NCBI RefSeq assembly: GCF_010548145.1
Contig: NZ_JAAGLN010000051.1
Coordinates: 1 to 36,561 of the forward strand
Direction: 5' to 3'
DNA: 36,561 nt
DNA from: Streptomyces sp. SID10853
GTDB lineage: Bacteria > Actinomycetota > Actinomycetes > Streptomycetales > Streptomycetaceae
Shown here: one piece after another, positions 1-9,756 of the stretch
How the letters are laid out: each line of letters begins with the position of its first letter
Position numbering within the stretch: the first letter of the stretch is position 1
Notes under the pieces: generated by a model
What the model was told of the DNA's origin: nothing
Database searches by the model: none
What the model saw: the letters and a program-made list of their open reading frames with translations, nothing else
Translations under genes and position numbers: made by a program

Positions 1-1
1 C

Positions 2-292
2 CGCTCGGCGAGGGCCGCGGTCGCCGCGGGGGCCCGGGTCGGCCGTGCGCTGGAGATCCTCGCCGACGAGGTGCCCGAGCACCTCGCCGCGGCCGGCCGG
101 CTGCGGATGGAGCACAAGCAGGCGTCGCTTGAGGAGCTCGGCGCGCTCGCCGACCCGCCGCTGACCAAGGACGCCGTCGCCGGCCGGATCCGCCGGCTGC
201 TGGCCATGGCCGACAAGCGGGCCCAGGATCTGGGGATTCCGGGTACGGAGTCCACGCTTTCCGAGGAGATGGACGACAGCCTGGTCGGCTGA
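2..292 (+). CDS. whiA: WhiA, sporulation transcription regulator (3' end only)
   Basis: This is the C-terminal 96 residues of WhiA; the gene begins upstream of the window. The frame is open from base 2 and ends at TGA 290-292. The stretch with [20 protein letters not shown], then [19 protein letters not shown], is the conserved WhiA helix-turn-helix end, which binds DNA. The usual N-terminal LAGLIDADG-like domain is outside the window. WhiA works with WhiB to start sporulation septation in aerial hyphae. In actinobacteria whiA normally sits just upstream of gap, as here. Identity is secure from these motifs and the neighbour. Confidence 0.93.
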   Translation, partial: RSARAAVAAGARVGRALEILADEVPEHLAAAGRLRMEHKQASLEELGALADPPLTKDAVAGRIRRLLAMADKRAQDLGIPGTESTLSEEMDDSLVG

Positions 293-364
293 GCCGCCGA
301 ATACAGCTGTTTCCGCTATTCCCGATTCCCGTATTTCGGCATTGTGATCCCGCGGAGAACAACG

Positions 365-402
365 CGACGCTGCCGGTGCCCATATGGGCACCGGCAGCGT
401 CG
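365..402 (+). terminator. Perfect 38-nt palindrome, probable whiA terminator
   Basis: A 17-bp stem (365-381 with 386-402) encloses the loop ATAT. The loop is itself self-complementary, so all 38 nt form a perfect palindrome centred on CATATG. It lies about 70 nt after the whiA stop and before the gap promoter. No U-tract follows, as is usual in Streptomyces. Confidence 0.75.
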
Positions 403-478
403 TATGAGCCCCGGGGAATGTACTGATGAGTACGGGTGTCGCGTACCGCGGATGAATTTCCTTACGGTCCTGTTCGAT

Positions 479-1588
<1,110 letters not shown>

Positions 1589-1696
1589 TCACGGGCCGGT
1601 AGGCGCCTCGATGTGAGCACGGGGCTCGGAACTGCGCGAGGAAGCGCGGTCCGGGCCCCGTGGCCTGTCCAGAACGTCCAAGGAGTCCAGGAACTC

Positions 1697-2908
1697 ATGA
1701 AGACCATCGACGAACTTCTCGCCGAAGGGGTCGCGGGCAAGCGGGTATTCGTCCGTGCCGACCTCAATGTGCCGCTCTCCGGCACCACCATCACCGACGA
1801 CGGCCGGATCCGCGCGGTCCAGCCGACGGTGGCCAAGCTCGCGGAGGCCGGCGCCCGTGTCGTCGTCGCCTCGCACCTGGGCCGCCCGAAGGGCGCCCCG
1901 GACCCGGCGTTCTCGCTCGCCCCCGCCGCGGCTCGCCTCGGTGAACTCCTCGGCGCCGACGTCGCGTTCGCCACCGACACGGTCGGCGAATCCGCCAGGG
2001 CCACCGTCGCCGGTCTCGCCGACGGCCAGGTCGCCGTCATCGAGAACCTCCGCTTCAACGCCGGCGAGACCTCGAAGGACGACGCCGAGCGCGGCGCCTT
2101 CGCCGACCGGCTCGCCGGGCTGGCCGACCTCTACGTCGGAGACGGCTTCGGCGCCGTGCACCGCAAGCACGCCTCGGTCTACGACCTCCCCGCGCGCCTG
2201 CCGCACGCCGCCGGCTACCTCATCGCCACCGAGGTCGGCGTCCTCAAGAAGCTGACCTCCGACGTCAAGCGCCCGTACGCGGTGGTGCTCGGCGGCGCCA
2301 AGGTCTCCGACAAGCTCGGTGTCATCGACCACCTCCTGGAGCGCGCCGACCGCATCCTCATCGGCGGCGGCATGGCGTACACCTTCCTCAAGGCCCAGGG
2401 CCACGAGGTCGGCAGCTCCCTCCTCCAGGAGGACCAGATCCCGGTGGTCCGTGAGTACCTGGAGCGGGCGAAGGCCAAGGGCGTGGAGTTCGTGCTGCCC
2501 GTCGATGTCGTGGTCTCCGCGGAGTTCCCCGACCTCAAGGCCAAGGCGCCGACGCACCCCGAGACCGTGCCCGCCGACGCGATCCCGGCCGGGCAGATGG
2601 GCCTGGACAACGGCCCCGAGACCAACAAGCTCTACGCATCGAAACTCGCCGACGCGGCCACCGTCTTCTGGAACGGCCCGATGGGCGTCTTCGAGCACCC
2701 CGACTACGCCGACGGCACCCGCGCCGTCGCGCAGGCACTCCTCGACAGCCCGGCCTTCACGGTCGTCGGCGGCGGTGACTCCGCCGCCGCGGTCCGCATC
2801 CTGGGCTTCGACGAGAACAAGTTCGGACACATCTCGACCGGTGGCGGCGCCAGCCTCGAATACCTCGAGGGCAAGACGCTTCCCGGCCTCGCCGCACTGG
2901 AGAACTGA
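1697..2908 (+). CDS. pgk: Phosphoglycerate kinase
   Basis: The 403-residue enzyme transfers phosphate from 1,3-bisphosphoglycerate to ADP. The frame is open upstream to 1613, but ATG 1697 is preferred because AAGGAG lies at 1680-1685 and the protein then begins at the family's usual N-terminus (MKTIDEL). Visible motifs are [12 protein letters not shown] (16-27), SHLGRPKG (59-66), ENLRF (116-120), [11 protein letters not shown] (199-209), and the C-terminal nucleotide loop [11 protein letters not shown]. It lies 108 nt after gap and 8 nt before tpiA, so it is probably co-transcribed with both. Confidence 0.97.
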   Translation: MKTIDELLAEGVAGKRVFVRADLNVPLSGTTITDDGRIRAVQPTVAKLAEAGARVVVASHLGRPKGAPDPAFSLAPAAARLGELLGADVAFATDTVGESARATVAGLADGQVAVIENLRFNAGETSKDDAERGAFADRLAGLADLYVGDGFGAVHRKHASVYDLPARLPHAAGYLIATEVGVLKKLTSDVKRPYAVVLGGAKVSDKLGVIDHLLERADRILIGGGMAYTFLKAQGHEVGSSLLQEDQIPVVREYLERAKAKGVEFVLPVDVVVSAEFPDLKAKAPTHPETVPADAIPAGQMGLDNGPETNKLYASKLADAATVFWNGPMGVFEHPDYADGTRAVAQALLDSPAFTVVGGGDSAAAVRILGFDENKFGHISTGGGASLEYLEGKTLPGLAALEN

Positions 2909-2916
2909 CAAACCTC

Positions 2917-3702
2917 ATGACAAATCAGAGCACCCGCACCCCGCTGATGGCGGGCAACTGGAAGATGAACCTCAACCACCTCGAGGCCATCGCCCACGTC
3001 CAGAAGCTCTCCTTCGCCCTCGCCGACAAGGACTACGACGCCGTCGAGGTGGCGGTCCTGCCGCCCTTCGTGGACCTGCGCTCCGTCCAGACCCTCGTCG
3101 ACGGCGACAAGCTGAAGATCAAGTACGGCGCCCAGGACATCTCGGCGCACGACTCCGGCGCGTACACCGGCGAGGTCTCCGGGCCGATGCTGGCCAAGCT
3201 GAAGTGCGCCTATGTGGCCGTCGGGCACAGCGAGCGCCGCCAGTACCACGCCGAGACCGACGAGGTCTGCAACGCCAAGGTCAAGGCCGCCTACCGGCAC
3301 GGCATCACCCCGATCCTCTGCGTCGGCGAGGGCCTGGACATCCGCAAGGCCGGCCAGCAGGTCGAGTACACGCTCAAGCAGCTCGACGGCGGCCTCAAGG
3401 ACATCCCTGCCGACGACGCCGAGTCGGTCGTGATCGCGTACGAGCCGGTCTGGGCGATCGGCACCGGCGAGGTCGCCACCCCCGAGGACGCCCAGGAGGT
3501 CTGCGGGGCGATCCGCGGCCGGCTGGCCGAGCTCTACTCGCAGGAGCTGGCCGACAAGGTCCGTATCCAGTACGGCGGCTCGGTCAAGTCCGGGAACGTC
3601 GCCGCGATCATGGCCCAGCCCGATGTGGACGGTGCGCTGATCGGCGGCGCCGCCCTCGACGCCGACGAGTTCGTCAAGATCGTCCGCTTCCGCGACCAGT
3701 GA
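2917..3702 (+). CDS. tpiA: Triosephosphate isomerase
   Basis: The 261-residue TIM-barrel enzyme interconverts dihydroxyacetone phosphate and glyceraldehyde 3-phosphate. The substrate lysine is K16 in GNWKMN. H104 is in AVGHSERR, and the catalytic base is E176 in [11 protein letters not shown]. The phosphate-binding loop YGGSVKSGN is near the C-terminus. It starts only 8 nt after the pgk stop and has no strong ribosome site of its own, so translation is probably coupled to pgk. It closes the gap-pgk-tpiA unit and is followed by a hairpin at 3736-3770. Confidence 0.97.
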   Translation: MTNQSTRTPLMAGNWKMNLNHLEAIAHVQKLSFALADKDYDAVEVAVLPPFVDLRSVQTLVDGDKLKIKYGAQDISAHDSGAYTGEVSGPMLAKLKCAYVAVGHSERRQYHAETDEVCNAKVKAAYRHGITPILCVGEGLDIRKAGQQVEYTLKQLDGGLKDIPADDAESVVIAYEPVWAIGTGEVATPEDAQEVCGAIRGRLAELYSQELADKVRIQYGGSVKSGNVAAIMAQPDVDGALIGGAALDADEFVKIVRFRDQ

Positions 3703-3735
3703 GTATGCGCTAGCGCGGATCCGTCGTACCCTTGC

Positions 3736-3770
3736 GGGGCCGAGACGGCTGGCACCAGCCGTCCGGCCCC
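3736..3770 (+). terminator. Hairpin between tpiA and secG
   Basis: The outer arms GGGGCC (3736-3741) and GGCCCC (3765-3770) and the inner arms ACGGCTG (3745-3751) and CAGCCGT (3756-3762) form a GC-rich hairpin with a small internal bulge. It begins 34 nt after the tpiA stop. It may act as a terminator or as a partial attenuator into secG. Confidence 0.55.
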
Positions 3771-3807
3771 GTCGTCCGTTATGAGTTCCGAGGAAGTTGG
3801 TCCAGCC

Positions 3808-4044
3808 GTGATTCTGGGGTTCTCGATCGCCCTGATCGTCTTCAGCCTGCTGCTGATGCTGCTGGTGCTGATGCACAAGGGGAAGGGCGGCGGCCTCTCC
3901 GACATGTTCGGTGGCGGCATGCAGTCGTCCGTCGGCGGCTCCTCGGTCGCCGAGCGCAACCTCGACCGCATCACCGTGGTGCTCGGCCTCTGCTGGTTCG
4001 CCTGCATCGTCGTGCTCGGCCTGCTGATGAAGCTGAAGAACTGA
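3808..4044 (+). CDS. secG: SecG, preprotein translocase subunit
   Basis: This 78-residue membrane protein is the small auxiliary subunit of the SecYEG export channel. It has two hydrophobic spans (about residues 2-22 and 53-73) separated by a Gly-rich cytoplasmic loop with [15 protein letters not shown], the SecG signature. GTG 3808 is chosen because a GAGGAA ribosome site lies at 3790-3795 and the protein then begins at the usual SecG N-terminus. An in-frame ATG at 3781 has no ribosome site. secG following tpiA is the standard order in actinobacteria. Confidence 0.93.
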   Translation: MILGFSIALIVFSLLLMLLVLMHKGKGGGLSDMFGGGMQSSVGGSSVAERNLDRITVVLGLCWFACIVVLGLLMKLKN

Positions 4045-4075
4045 CCGTCCGTATCCACGTTCTCGCCGCGTGTCG

Positions 4076-4093
4076 CCCGCGTTTCCGCGCGGG
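4076..4093 (+). terminator. Short hairpin after secG
   Basis: CCCGCG (4076-4081) pairs with CGCGGG (4088-4093) around a 6-nt loop, 31 nt after the secG stop and before the next promoter. It is short but well placed. Confidence 0.4.
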
Positions 4094-4110
4094 GGTGTAA
4101 CTCCAATCAC

Positions 4111-4138
4111 TGGACGCGCGTTGGGCCTTACGTAGACT
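4111..4138 (+). promoter_or_regulatory. Candidate promoter of the rbpB-like gene
   Basis: TGGACG (4111-4116, one mismatch from TTGACG) is 16 bp from TAGACT (4133-4138). The predicted start near 4145 gives a leader of about 33 nt with AGGGAG at 4164-4169. I saw no GGAAT/GTT pair of the sigma-R type. Confidence 0.5.
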
Positions 4139-4177
4139 GGGGCATCTTCGAGCACCATCACGCAGGGAGTTACGACC

Positions 4178-4513
4178 GTGGCAAGTGGCAACGCGATCCG
4201 GGGAAGCCGGGTCGGAGCGGGGCCGATGGGGGAGGCCGAGCGGGGCGAGTCCGCACCGCGCCTCCGCATCTCCTTCTGGTGCTCGAACGGGCACGAGACA
4301 CAGCCGAGCTTCGCCCACGACGCGCAGGTCCCGGAGACCTGGGACTGCCCGCGCTGTGGGTTCCCGGCAGGTCAGGACAGCGACAACCCCCCGGACCCAC
4401 CGCGTACCGAGCCCTACAAGACGCACCTCGCCTATGTGCGCGAGCGGCGCAGCGACGAGGACGGCGAAGCGATCCTCGCCGAGGCCCTGGCGAAGCTCCG
4501 GGGCGAGATCTGA
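4178..4513 (+). CDS. rbpB: RbpA-family RNA polymerase-binding protein, probably the RbpB paralogue
   Basis: The 111-residue protein has the RbpA layout. There is an N-terminal tail with RGSR, and a zinc-ribbon-like core with C35-x3-H39 and C57-PR-C60. A Pro/basic linker (66-82) follows, then a C-terminal sigma-interacting helix with [11 protein letters not shown] in place of the RbpA pattern THWDMLxERRS. RbpA binds the principal sigma factor and stabilises open promoter complexes. As I recall, S. coelicolor RbpA begins differently (MSERALRGTR) and lies elsewhere, so this is more likely the second paralogue. GTG 4178 has AGGGAG eight bases upstream. The family is secure; paralogue naming is less so. 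Confidence 0.82.
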   Translation: MASGNAIRGSRVGAGPMGEAERGESAPRLRISFWCSNGHETQPSFAHDAQVPETWDCPRCGFPAGQDSDNPPDPPRTEPYKTHLAYVRERRSDEDGEAILAEALAKLRGEI

Positions 4514-4524
4514 TTCTGTGAACT

Positions 4525-4557
4525 TCCGGCCGGAACCCACTCGGGTGCCCGGCCGGA
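4525..4557 (+). terminator. Terminator after the rbpB-like gene
   Basis: TCCGGCCGG (4525-4533) pairs perfectly with CCGGCCGGA (4549-4557). Inside it, CCC and GGG can extend the pairing. It starts 12 nt after the stop codon. Confidence 0.65.
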
Positions 4558-4670
4558 CTGCGTAGTGGCCGCTGCCCGTGAGCCCGGAGCGCTGGTCGCG
4601 GCACTCGCCCGCCGGATCAATTAGGTTGGGTGGAGCGGGGCATGTACGCAGGTACGAGAAGAATGGACTG

Positions 4671-6335
4671 ATGTCCGAGATGAACGCAGCAGGCCGTACC
4701 AGGCTCAACCAGATGCCCGAGTGGACCGCTCTGGCCAAGCACCGGGAGCAGCTGGGCGACACGCGTCTCCGGGAGCTGTTCGACAGGGACCCGGAGCGGG
4801 GGAGCACCTACACCCTCCGGGCCGGCGATCTGTATCTCGACTACTCCAAGCACCTGGTGACCGGCGAGACGCTGGGCCTGCTCCGTGAGCTGGCCGCCGC
4901 TGCCGGGGTGGCCGGGCTGCGCGACGCGATGTTCCGCGGCGAGAAGATCAACACCACCGAGGACCGCGCGGTGCTGCACACCGCGCTCCGCGCCCCGCGC
5001 GGCGCCGTCATCGAGGTGGACGGCGAGAACGTGGTGCCCGCCGTGCACGCCGTGCTCGACAAGATGGCCGCCTTCTCGGAGAAGGTCAGGTCGGGGGAGT
5101 GGACCGGGCACACCGGCAAGCCCATCAAGAACGTCGTCAACATCGGCATCGGCGGCTCGGACCTGGGCCCGGCGATGGCGTACGAGGCGCTGCGCTCCTT
5201 CACCGACCGCGGGCTGACGGTCCGTTTCGTCTCGAACGTCGACGGGGCCGATCTGCACGAGGCCGTAAGGGACTTGGACCCGGCCGAGACGCTCTTCATC
5301 ATCGCCTCCAAGACCTTCACCACCATCGAGACCATCACCAACGCGACCTCCGCGCGCAATTGGCTGCTGACGCATCTGCGGGCCGGCCAGGAAGCCGTGG
5401 CCAAGCACTTCGTGGCGCTGTCGACGAACGCCGAGAAGGTCGAGGACTTCGGTATCGACACGGCCAACATGTTCGAGTTCTGGGACTGGGTCGGCGGCCG
5501 GTACTCCTACGACTCGGCGATCGGCCTCTCGCTGATGATCGCGATCGGCCCGGACCGTTTCCGCGAGATGCTCGACGGTTTCCACCTGATCGACGAGCAC
5601 TTCCGCACCGCGCCGCCCGAGGAGAACATCCCGCTGCTGCTCGGCCTCCTGGGCGTCTGGTACGGCGCGTTCTTCGACGCCCAGTCGCACGCGGTCCTGC
5701 CGTACTCGCACTACCTCTCCAAGTTCACGGCGTACCTCCAGCAGCTGGACATGGAGTCCAACGGCAAGTCCGTGGACCGCGAGGGCGTTCCGGTCGACTG
5801 GCAGACGGGCCCGGTGGTCTGGGGGACGCCCGGCACCAACGGCCAGCACGCGTACTACCAGCTGCTGCACCAGGGCACCAAGGTCGTCCCGGCGGACTTC
5901 ATCGGCTTCGCCAGGCCCGTCGATGACCTGACGGCCGGTCTGGCGGCCCAGCACGACCTCCTGATGGCGAACTTCTTCGCCCAGACCCAGGCCCTGGCCT
6001 TCGGCAAGACACCCGACGAGGTACGGGCCGAGGGCGTCGCGGAGGAGCTGGTCCCGCACAAGACGTTCCGCGGCAACCACCCGACGTCCACGATCCTCGC
6101 CGACACGCTCACCCCGTCCGTCCTGGGGCAGCTGATCGCGCTCTACGAGCACAAGGTCTTCGTCCAGGGCGCCATCTGGAACATCGACTCCTTCGACCAG
6201 TGGGGCGTCGAGCTGGGCAAGGTGCTCGCCAAGAAGATCGAGTCGGTCCTGACCGGCGGTAAGGGCGGCGCGGACCTGGACAGCTCCACCGCCACGCTGG
6301 TGGACACCTACCGCGCGCTGCGGGCCGAGCAGTAG
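4671..6335 (+). CDS. pgi: Glucose-6-phosphate isomerase
   Basis: The enzyme of about 554 residues interconverts glucose 6-phosphate and fructose 6-phosphate. It has GIGGSDLG (159-166), the phosphate-binding SKTFTT (213-218), catalytic E362 in [10 protein letters not shown]393 in [13 protein letters not shown], and the C-terminal signature with DQWGVELGK. The start is not certain: ATG 4671 is used, but ATG 4680 ([11 protein letters not shown]) also fits relatives. Neither has a strong ribosome site. A TAGGTT box at 4622-4627 could be its -10. Pgi links the preceding glycolytic genes to the convergent pentose-phosphate operon. Confidence 0.95.
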   Translation: MSEMNAAGRTRLNQMPEWTALAKHREQLGDTRLRELFDRDPERGSTYTLRAGDLYLDYSKHLVTGETLGLLRELAAAAGVAGLRDAMFRGEKINTTEDRAVLHTALRAPRGAVIEVDGENVVPAVHAVLDKMAAFSEKVRSGEWTGHTGKPIKNVVNIGIGGSDLGPAMAYEALRSFTDRGLTVRFVSNVDGADLHEAVRDLDPAETLFIIASKTFTTIETITNATSARNWLLTHLRAGQEAVAKHFVALSTNAEKVEDFGIDTANMFEFWDWVGGRYSYDSAIGLSLMIAIGPDRFREMLDGFHLIDEHFRTAPPEENIPLLLGLLGVWYGAFFDAQSHAVLPYSHYLSKFTAYLQQLDMESNGKSVDREGVPVDWQTGPVVWGTPGTNGQHAYYQLLHQGTKVVPADFIGFARPVDDLTAGLAAQHDLLMANFFAQTQALAFGKTPDEVRAEGVAEELVPHKTFRGNHPTSTILADTLTPSVLGQLIALYEHKVFVQGAIWNIDSFDQWGVELGKVLAKKIESVLTGGKGGADLDSSTATLVDTYRALRAEQ

Positions 6336-6350
6336 CGGCACGGGAACGGA

Positions 6351-6395
6351 AGAGGACCGGCCCGCACTCCCTGCCGGGAGGCGGGCCGGTCCTCT
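6351..6395. terminator. Bidirectional terminator between pgi and pgl
   Basis: A perfect 15-bp stem (6351-6365 with 6381-6395) contains an inner CTCCC/GGGAG pair at 6367-6371 and 6376-6380. It fills the gap between two convergent stop codons and could stop both transcripts. Confidence 0.85.
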
Positions 6396-6409
6396 GCGTC
6401 GCGGTGCTG

Positions 6410-7192
6410 TCAGGCGGTGGCCGGCGCGTAGAGCTGCGGCGGCAGATGCGAAGCGGCCGCCGTGTCGAGCAGCCACAGCGTCCTGTTGCGGCCCCTGGCG
6501 CCCGCTGCCGGTGCCTGGACCTCTCCGGCCCCGGACAGGGCGAGGGCCGCGGCCCCGGCCTTGTCCTCGCCCGCCGCGAGCAGCCACACCTCGCGCGCGG
6601 CCCTGATCGCGGGCAGCGTCAGTGACAGCCGGACGGGCGGCGGCTTGGGCGCGCCGTGCACACCGACGACGGTGCGTACGGACTCCCGTACGGCCGGCAG
6701 CTCGGGGAAGAGCGAGGCCACGTGCGCGTCCGGGCCCACCCCCAGCATCAGCACGTCGAACGACGGCACATCGCCGTGGTCCCCGGGGCCCGCCGCGGCG
6801 GCCAGCTCCGCCGCGTACGCCGCGGCCGCCGCCTCCACATCGCTGCCGTACGGGCCGTCCGAAGCGGCCATGGCGTGCACCCGCTCGGGGGTCACCCCGA
6901 CCGAGTCGAGCAGCGCGGCCCGTGCCTGGGTGACGTTCCGCTCGGGGTCGCCCTCCGGCAGGAAGCGCTCGTCGCCCCACCACAGATCGATCCGCGACCA
7001 GTCGACGGCGTCCCGGGCGGGCGCCTCGGCGAGGGCCGAGAGCAGCCCGTTGCCGTTGCGCCCGCCCGTCAGGACCACCGAGGCGGAGCCGCGGGCGGCC
7101 TGGGCGTCCACGATCTTCGTGATCAGCCGGGCCGCCGTGGTGTGGGCCATCAGCTCCTTGTCCCGGTGGACGGCGAGCTGTGGCGTGCTCAC
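6410..7192 (-). CDS. pgl: 6-Phosphogluconolactonase
   Basis: The 260-residue enzyme hydrolyses 6-phosphogluconolactone to 6-phosphogluconate, the second oxidative step of the pentose-phosphate pathway. It shows the NagB/RpiA-fold motifs VVLTGGRNGNGLL near the N-terminus, then LWWGDERFLPEGDPERN, and FDVLMLGVGPDAHVASLFP. These are typical of DevB-type lactonases. The start is GTG 7192, which overlaps the opcA stop by 4 bp (GTGA), so translation is coupled. The open frame runs further upstream, but that part lies inside opcA and is a shadow. It is the last gene of the operon. Confidence 0.95.
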   Translation of the reverse strand: MSTPQLAVHRDKELMAHTTAARLITKIVDAQAARGSASVVLTGGRNGNGLLSALAEAPARDAVDWSRIDLWWGDERFLPEGDPERNVTQARAALLDSVGVTPERVHAMAASDGPYGSDVEAAAAAYAAELAAAAGPGDHGDVPSFDVLMLGVGPDAHVASLFPELPAVRESVRTVVGVHGAPKPPPVRLSLTLPAIRAAREVWLLAAGEDKAGAAALALSGAGEVQAPAAGARGRNRTLWLLDTAAASHLPPQLYAPATA

Positions 7193-8232
7193 TTCGACGC
7201 CGCCTTCTTCGCGGGCGCCTTCTTTCCGGCCGGCGCGGCCTTCCCCGGCTCTTCGGCCGGCTCGTCGGATCCGGCGGCGGACCCGTTCCCGGCCTGCTTC
7301 GGCGCCGGGGTGACCAGCCGGTCCACGCCGTACTTCAGCGAGGCCGCGTAGGTGTCGTCCGGGTCCAGCCTGCGCAGCTCCTCGGCGAGCAGCTCCGAGG
7401 TCTCCCGGCGCTTGAGGGCCACCGCGCGGTCCGGCTGGCCCTCCATGCAGAGCGTGGCCAGCGAACCGTCGGGACGGTCCAGCACGATCTCGCCGTGGTC
7501 CGTCTGCATCCGTACGGCCGTGAGACCGGGGCCGGACGAGACGGAACGGGTCACCGGTACGTCGAGCCGGTCGGCGAGCCACATCGCGAGCAGCTCACAG
7601 CTCGGATTGAACTCCTCGCCCTCCACCTCGGCGCCCTTGACCCGGCTCGGCACCTGGTCCAGAGCCGCGGCGAGCATCGAACGCCAGGGGGTGATGCGCG
7701 ACCAGGACAGGTCCGTGTCGCCCGGTGTGTAGGCGGCGGCCCTGCCGGTCAGCTCGGCGATCGGCTGCTCGGCCGCGTAGGAGTCGGTGACCCGGCGCTG
7801 GCCCAGTGCGCCCAGCGGGTCCTTCGCGGGGTCGAGCGGCGCGTTCACCGGCCACCAGACCACCACGGGGGCGTCCGGCAGCAGCAGCGGCAGCACCACC
7901 GACTGGGCGTGGTGCAGCACCTCGCCGTACATCCGCAGGACGACGGTCTCACCGCTGCCCGCGTCCGTGCCGACCCGGATCTCCGCGTCGAGCCGGGCCG
8001 TGGCCCGGTCGCGCGGGGAGCGGGAGACCCGCTTGACGACCACGAGGGTGCGCGAGGGGTGCTCGCGCGACGCTTCGTTGGCCGCCTTGAGCGCGTCGTA
8101 GGCGTTCTCCTCGTCGGTCACGATGACGAGCGTCAGCACCATGCCGACGGCGGGGGTGCCGACGGCGCGGCGCCCCTCCACCAGTGCCTTGTTGACCTTG
8201 CTGGCCGTGGTTTCCGTCAGATCGATTTTCAT
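7189..8232 (-). CDS. opcA: OpcA, glucose-6-phosphate dehydrogenase assembly protein
   Basis: The 347-residue protein belongs to the OpcA family, which associates with Zwf and promotes its assembly or redox-dependent activation in cyanobacteria and actinobacteria. The family pattern starts at MKIDLTETTASKVNKALVEG. A central stretch has PVVVWWPVNAP, and DLSWSRITPWRSMLA follows. The last 40 or so residues are a low-complexity Ala/Lys tail ending in GKKAPAKKAASK. ATG 8232 overlaps the zwf stop by 4 bp (ATGA) and its own stop overlaps the pgl start. This position right after zwf supports the partner role. Confidence 0.95.
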   Translation of the reverse strand: MKIDLTETTASKVNKALVEGRRAVGTPAVGMVLTLVIVTDEENAYDALKAANEASREHPSRTLVVVKRVSRSPRDRATARLDAEIRVGTDAGSGETVVLRMYGEVLHHAQSVVLPLLLPDAPVVVWWPVNAPLDPAKDPLGALGQRRVTDSYAAEQPIAELTGRAAAYTPGDTDLSWSRITPWRSMLAAALDQVPSRVKGAEVEGEEFNPSCELLAMWLADRLDVPVTRSVSSGPGLTAVRMQTDHGEIVLDRPDGSLATLCMEGQPDRAVALKRRETSELLAEELRRLDPDDTYAASLKYGVDRLVTPAPKQAGNGSAAGSDEPAEEPGKAAPAGKKAPAKKAASK

Positions 8233-9752
8233 GGCCGACGCCAGCTCCGTCCTTCTCGTGCGAGCATTTCGTCCGCCTCGGCCGGTCCCCAGGTGCCCGA
8301 CTCGTACTGCGCGGGCTTTCCGTGGGTGTCCCAGTACTCCTCGATCGGGTCGAGGATCCGCCAGGACTGCTCGACCTCCTCCAGGCGCGGGAAGAGGTTC
8401 GAGTCGCCGAGCAGTACATCGAGGATGAGCCGCTCGTACGCCTCGGGGCTGGACTCGGTGAAGGACTCGCCGTACGCGAAGTCCATCGACACGTCCCGGA
8501 TCTCCATCGAGGTGCCGGGCACCTTGGAGCCGAACCGCATGGTGATGCCCTCGTCGGGCTGGACGCGGATGACGATCGCGTTCTGGCCCAGCTCCTCCGT
8601 CGCCGTGTGGTCGAACGGGGAGTGCGGGGCGCGCTGGAAGACCACCGCGATCTCGGTGACACGGCGGCCCAGGCGCTTGCCGGTGCGCAGGTAGAAGGGG
8701 ACGCCCGCCCAGCGGCGGTTGTCGATCTCCAGCCGTACGGCGGCGTAGGTGTCGGTCGTCGACTTGGGGTCGATGCCGTCCTCCTGGAGATACCCGACGG
8801 CCTGCTCGCCGCCCTGCCAGCCCGCGGCGTACTGGCCGCGCACGGTCTCCTTGCCGAGGTCCTTGGGCAGCCGGACGGCTCCCAGCACCTTGGTCTTCTC
8901 GGCCACCAGCGCGTGGGCGTCGAAGGAGGCGGGCTCCTCCATCGCGGTCAGCGCGAGCAGCTGGAGCAGGTGGTTCTGGATGACGTCACGGGCGGCGCCG
9001 ATGCCGTCGTAGTACCCGGCGCGGCCGCCGATCCCGATGTCCTCGGCCATGGTGATCTGGACATGGTCGACGTACGACCGGTTCCAGATCGGCTCGAAGA
9101 GGGTGTTGGCGAAGCGGAGCGCCAGGATGTTCTGGACGGTCTCCTTGCCGAGGTAGTGGTCGATCCGGAAGACCTCGTTCGGCGGGAAGACCTCGTGCAC
9201 GACCTGGTTGAGCTCCTGTGCGCTCTTCAGGTCGTGGCCGAACGGCTTCTCGATGACCGCACGGCGCCAGGAGCCGTCCTTCTGGTCGGCGAGTCCGTGC
9301 TTCTTGAGCTGCTGGACGACCTTGGGGAAGAACTTGGGCGGGACCGACAGGTAGAAGGCGAAGTTGCCTCCGGTGCCCTGCTGCTTGTCCAGCTCCTCGA
9401 TGGTCGACTTGAGGGTGGCGAACGCGGCGTCGTCGTCGAAGTCGCCCTGGACGAAGCGCATGCCCTGGATGAGCTGCTGCCAGACCTCCTCACGGAACGG
9501 TGTCCGCGCGTGCTCCTTGACGGAGTCGTGGACGACCTGGGCGAAGTCCTCGTCCTCCCAGTCGCGGCGCGCGAAGCCGATGAGCGAGAAGCCCGGCGGC
9601 AGCAGACCGCGATTGGCCAGGTCGTAGACAGCGGGCATCAGCTTTTTACGGGACAAATCACCCGTGACGCCAAAAATGACCAGGCCCGACGGCCCCGCGA
9701 TACGCGGGAGCCGTCGGTCCGCAGCGTCACGCAGCGGGTTGCTGCTTGACAA
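8229..9752 (-). CDS. zwf: Glucose-6-phosphate dehydrogenase
   Basis: The 507-residue enzyme oxidises glucose 6-phosphate and makes NADPH, the entry to the oxidative pentose-phosphate branch. It has the nucleotide-binding GVTGDLSRKK (28-37), EKPFGHD (168-174), and the active-site signature RIDHYLGK (196-203). The best start is the rare TTG at 9752: GGAGGG lies at 9766-9761 with 8-nt spacing, and the protein then begins SSSNPLRDAADRR as in relatives. The frame upstream of this lies inside tal. It starts 4 nt after the tal stop and overlaps opcA by 4 bp. Confidence 0.96.
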   Translation of the reverse strand: MSSSNPLRDAADRRLPRIAGPSGLVIFGVTGDLSRKKLMPAVYDLANRGLLPPGFSLIGFARRDWEDEDFAQVVHDSVKEHARTPFREEVWQQLIQGMRFVQGDFDDDAAFATLKSTIEELDKQQGTGGNFAFYLSVPPKFFPKVVQQLKKHGLADQKDGSWRRAVIEKPFGHDLKSAQELNQVVHEVFPPNEVFRIDHYLGKETVQNILALRFANTLFEPIWNRSYVDHVQITMAEDIGIGGRAGYYDGIGAARDVIQNHLLQLLALTAMEEPASFDAHALVAEKTKVLGAVRLPKDLGKETVRGQYAAGWQGGEQAVGYLQEDGIDPKSTTDTYAAVRLEIDNRRWAGVPFYLRTGKRLGRRVTEIAVVFQRAPHSPFDHTATEELGQNAIVIRVQPDEGITMRFGSKVPGTSMEIRDVSMDFAYGESFTESSPEAYERLILDVLLGDSNLFPRLEEVEQSWRILDPIEEYWDTHGKPAQYESGTWGPAEADEMLAREGRSWRRP

Positions 9753-9756
9753 GGTT

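Noticed and set aside
1613..1696. Upstream extension of pgk from GTG 1613
   Set aside because: The extra 28 residues match nothing in the family, while ATG 1697 has a good ribosome site and the usual N-terminus.
2704..4269. Long open frames opposite real genes, such as 2704-4269 (-), 4617-6983 (-), 11015-13255 (+), 15504-17951 (+) and 33387-35357 (+)
   Set aside because: They lie antisense to clear enzymes, have repetitive Arg/Gly/Val/Asp-rich translations with no motifs, and are expected from the high third-position GC.
7193..7582. Upstream extension of pgl to 7582
   Set aside because: It lies inside opcA in another frame; the GTG at 7192 overlapping the opcA stop gives the normal enzyme.
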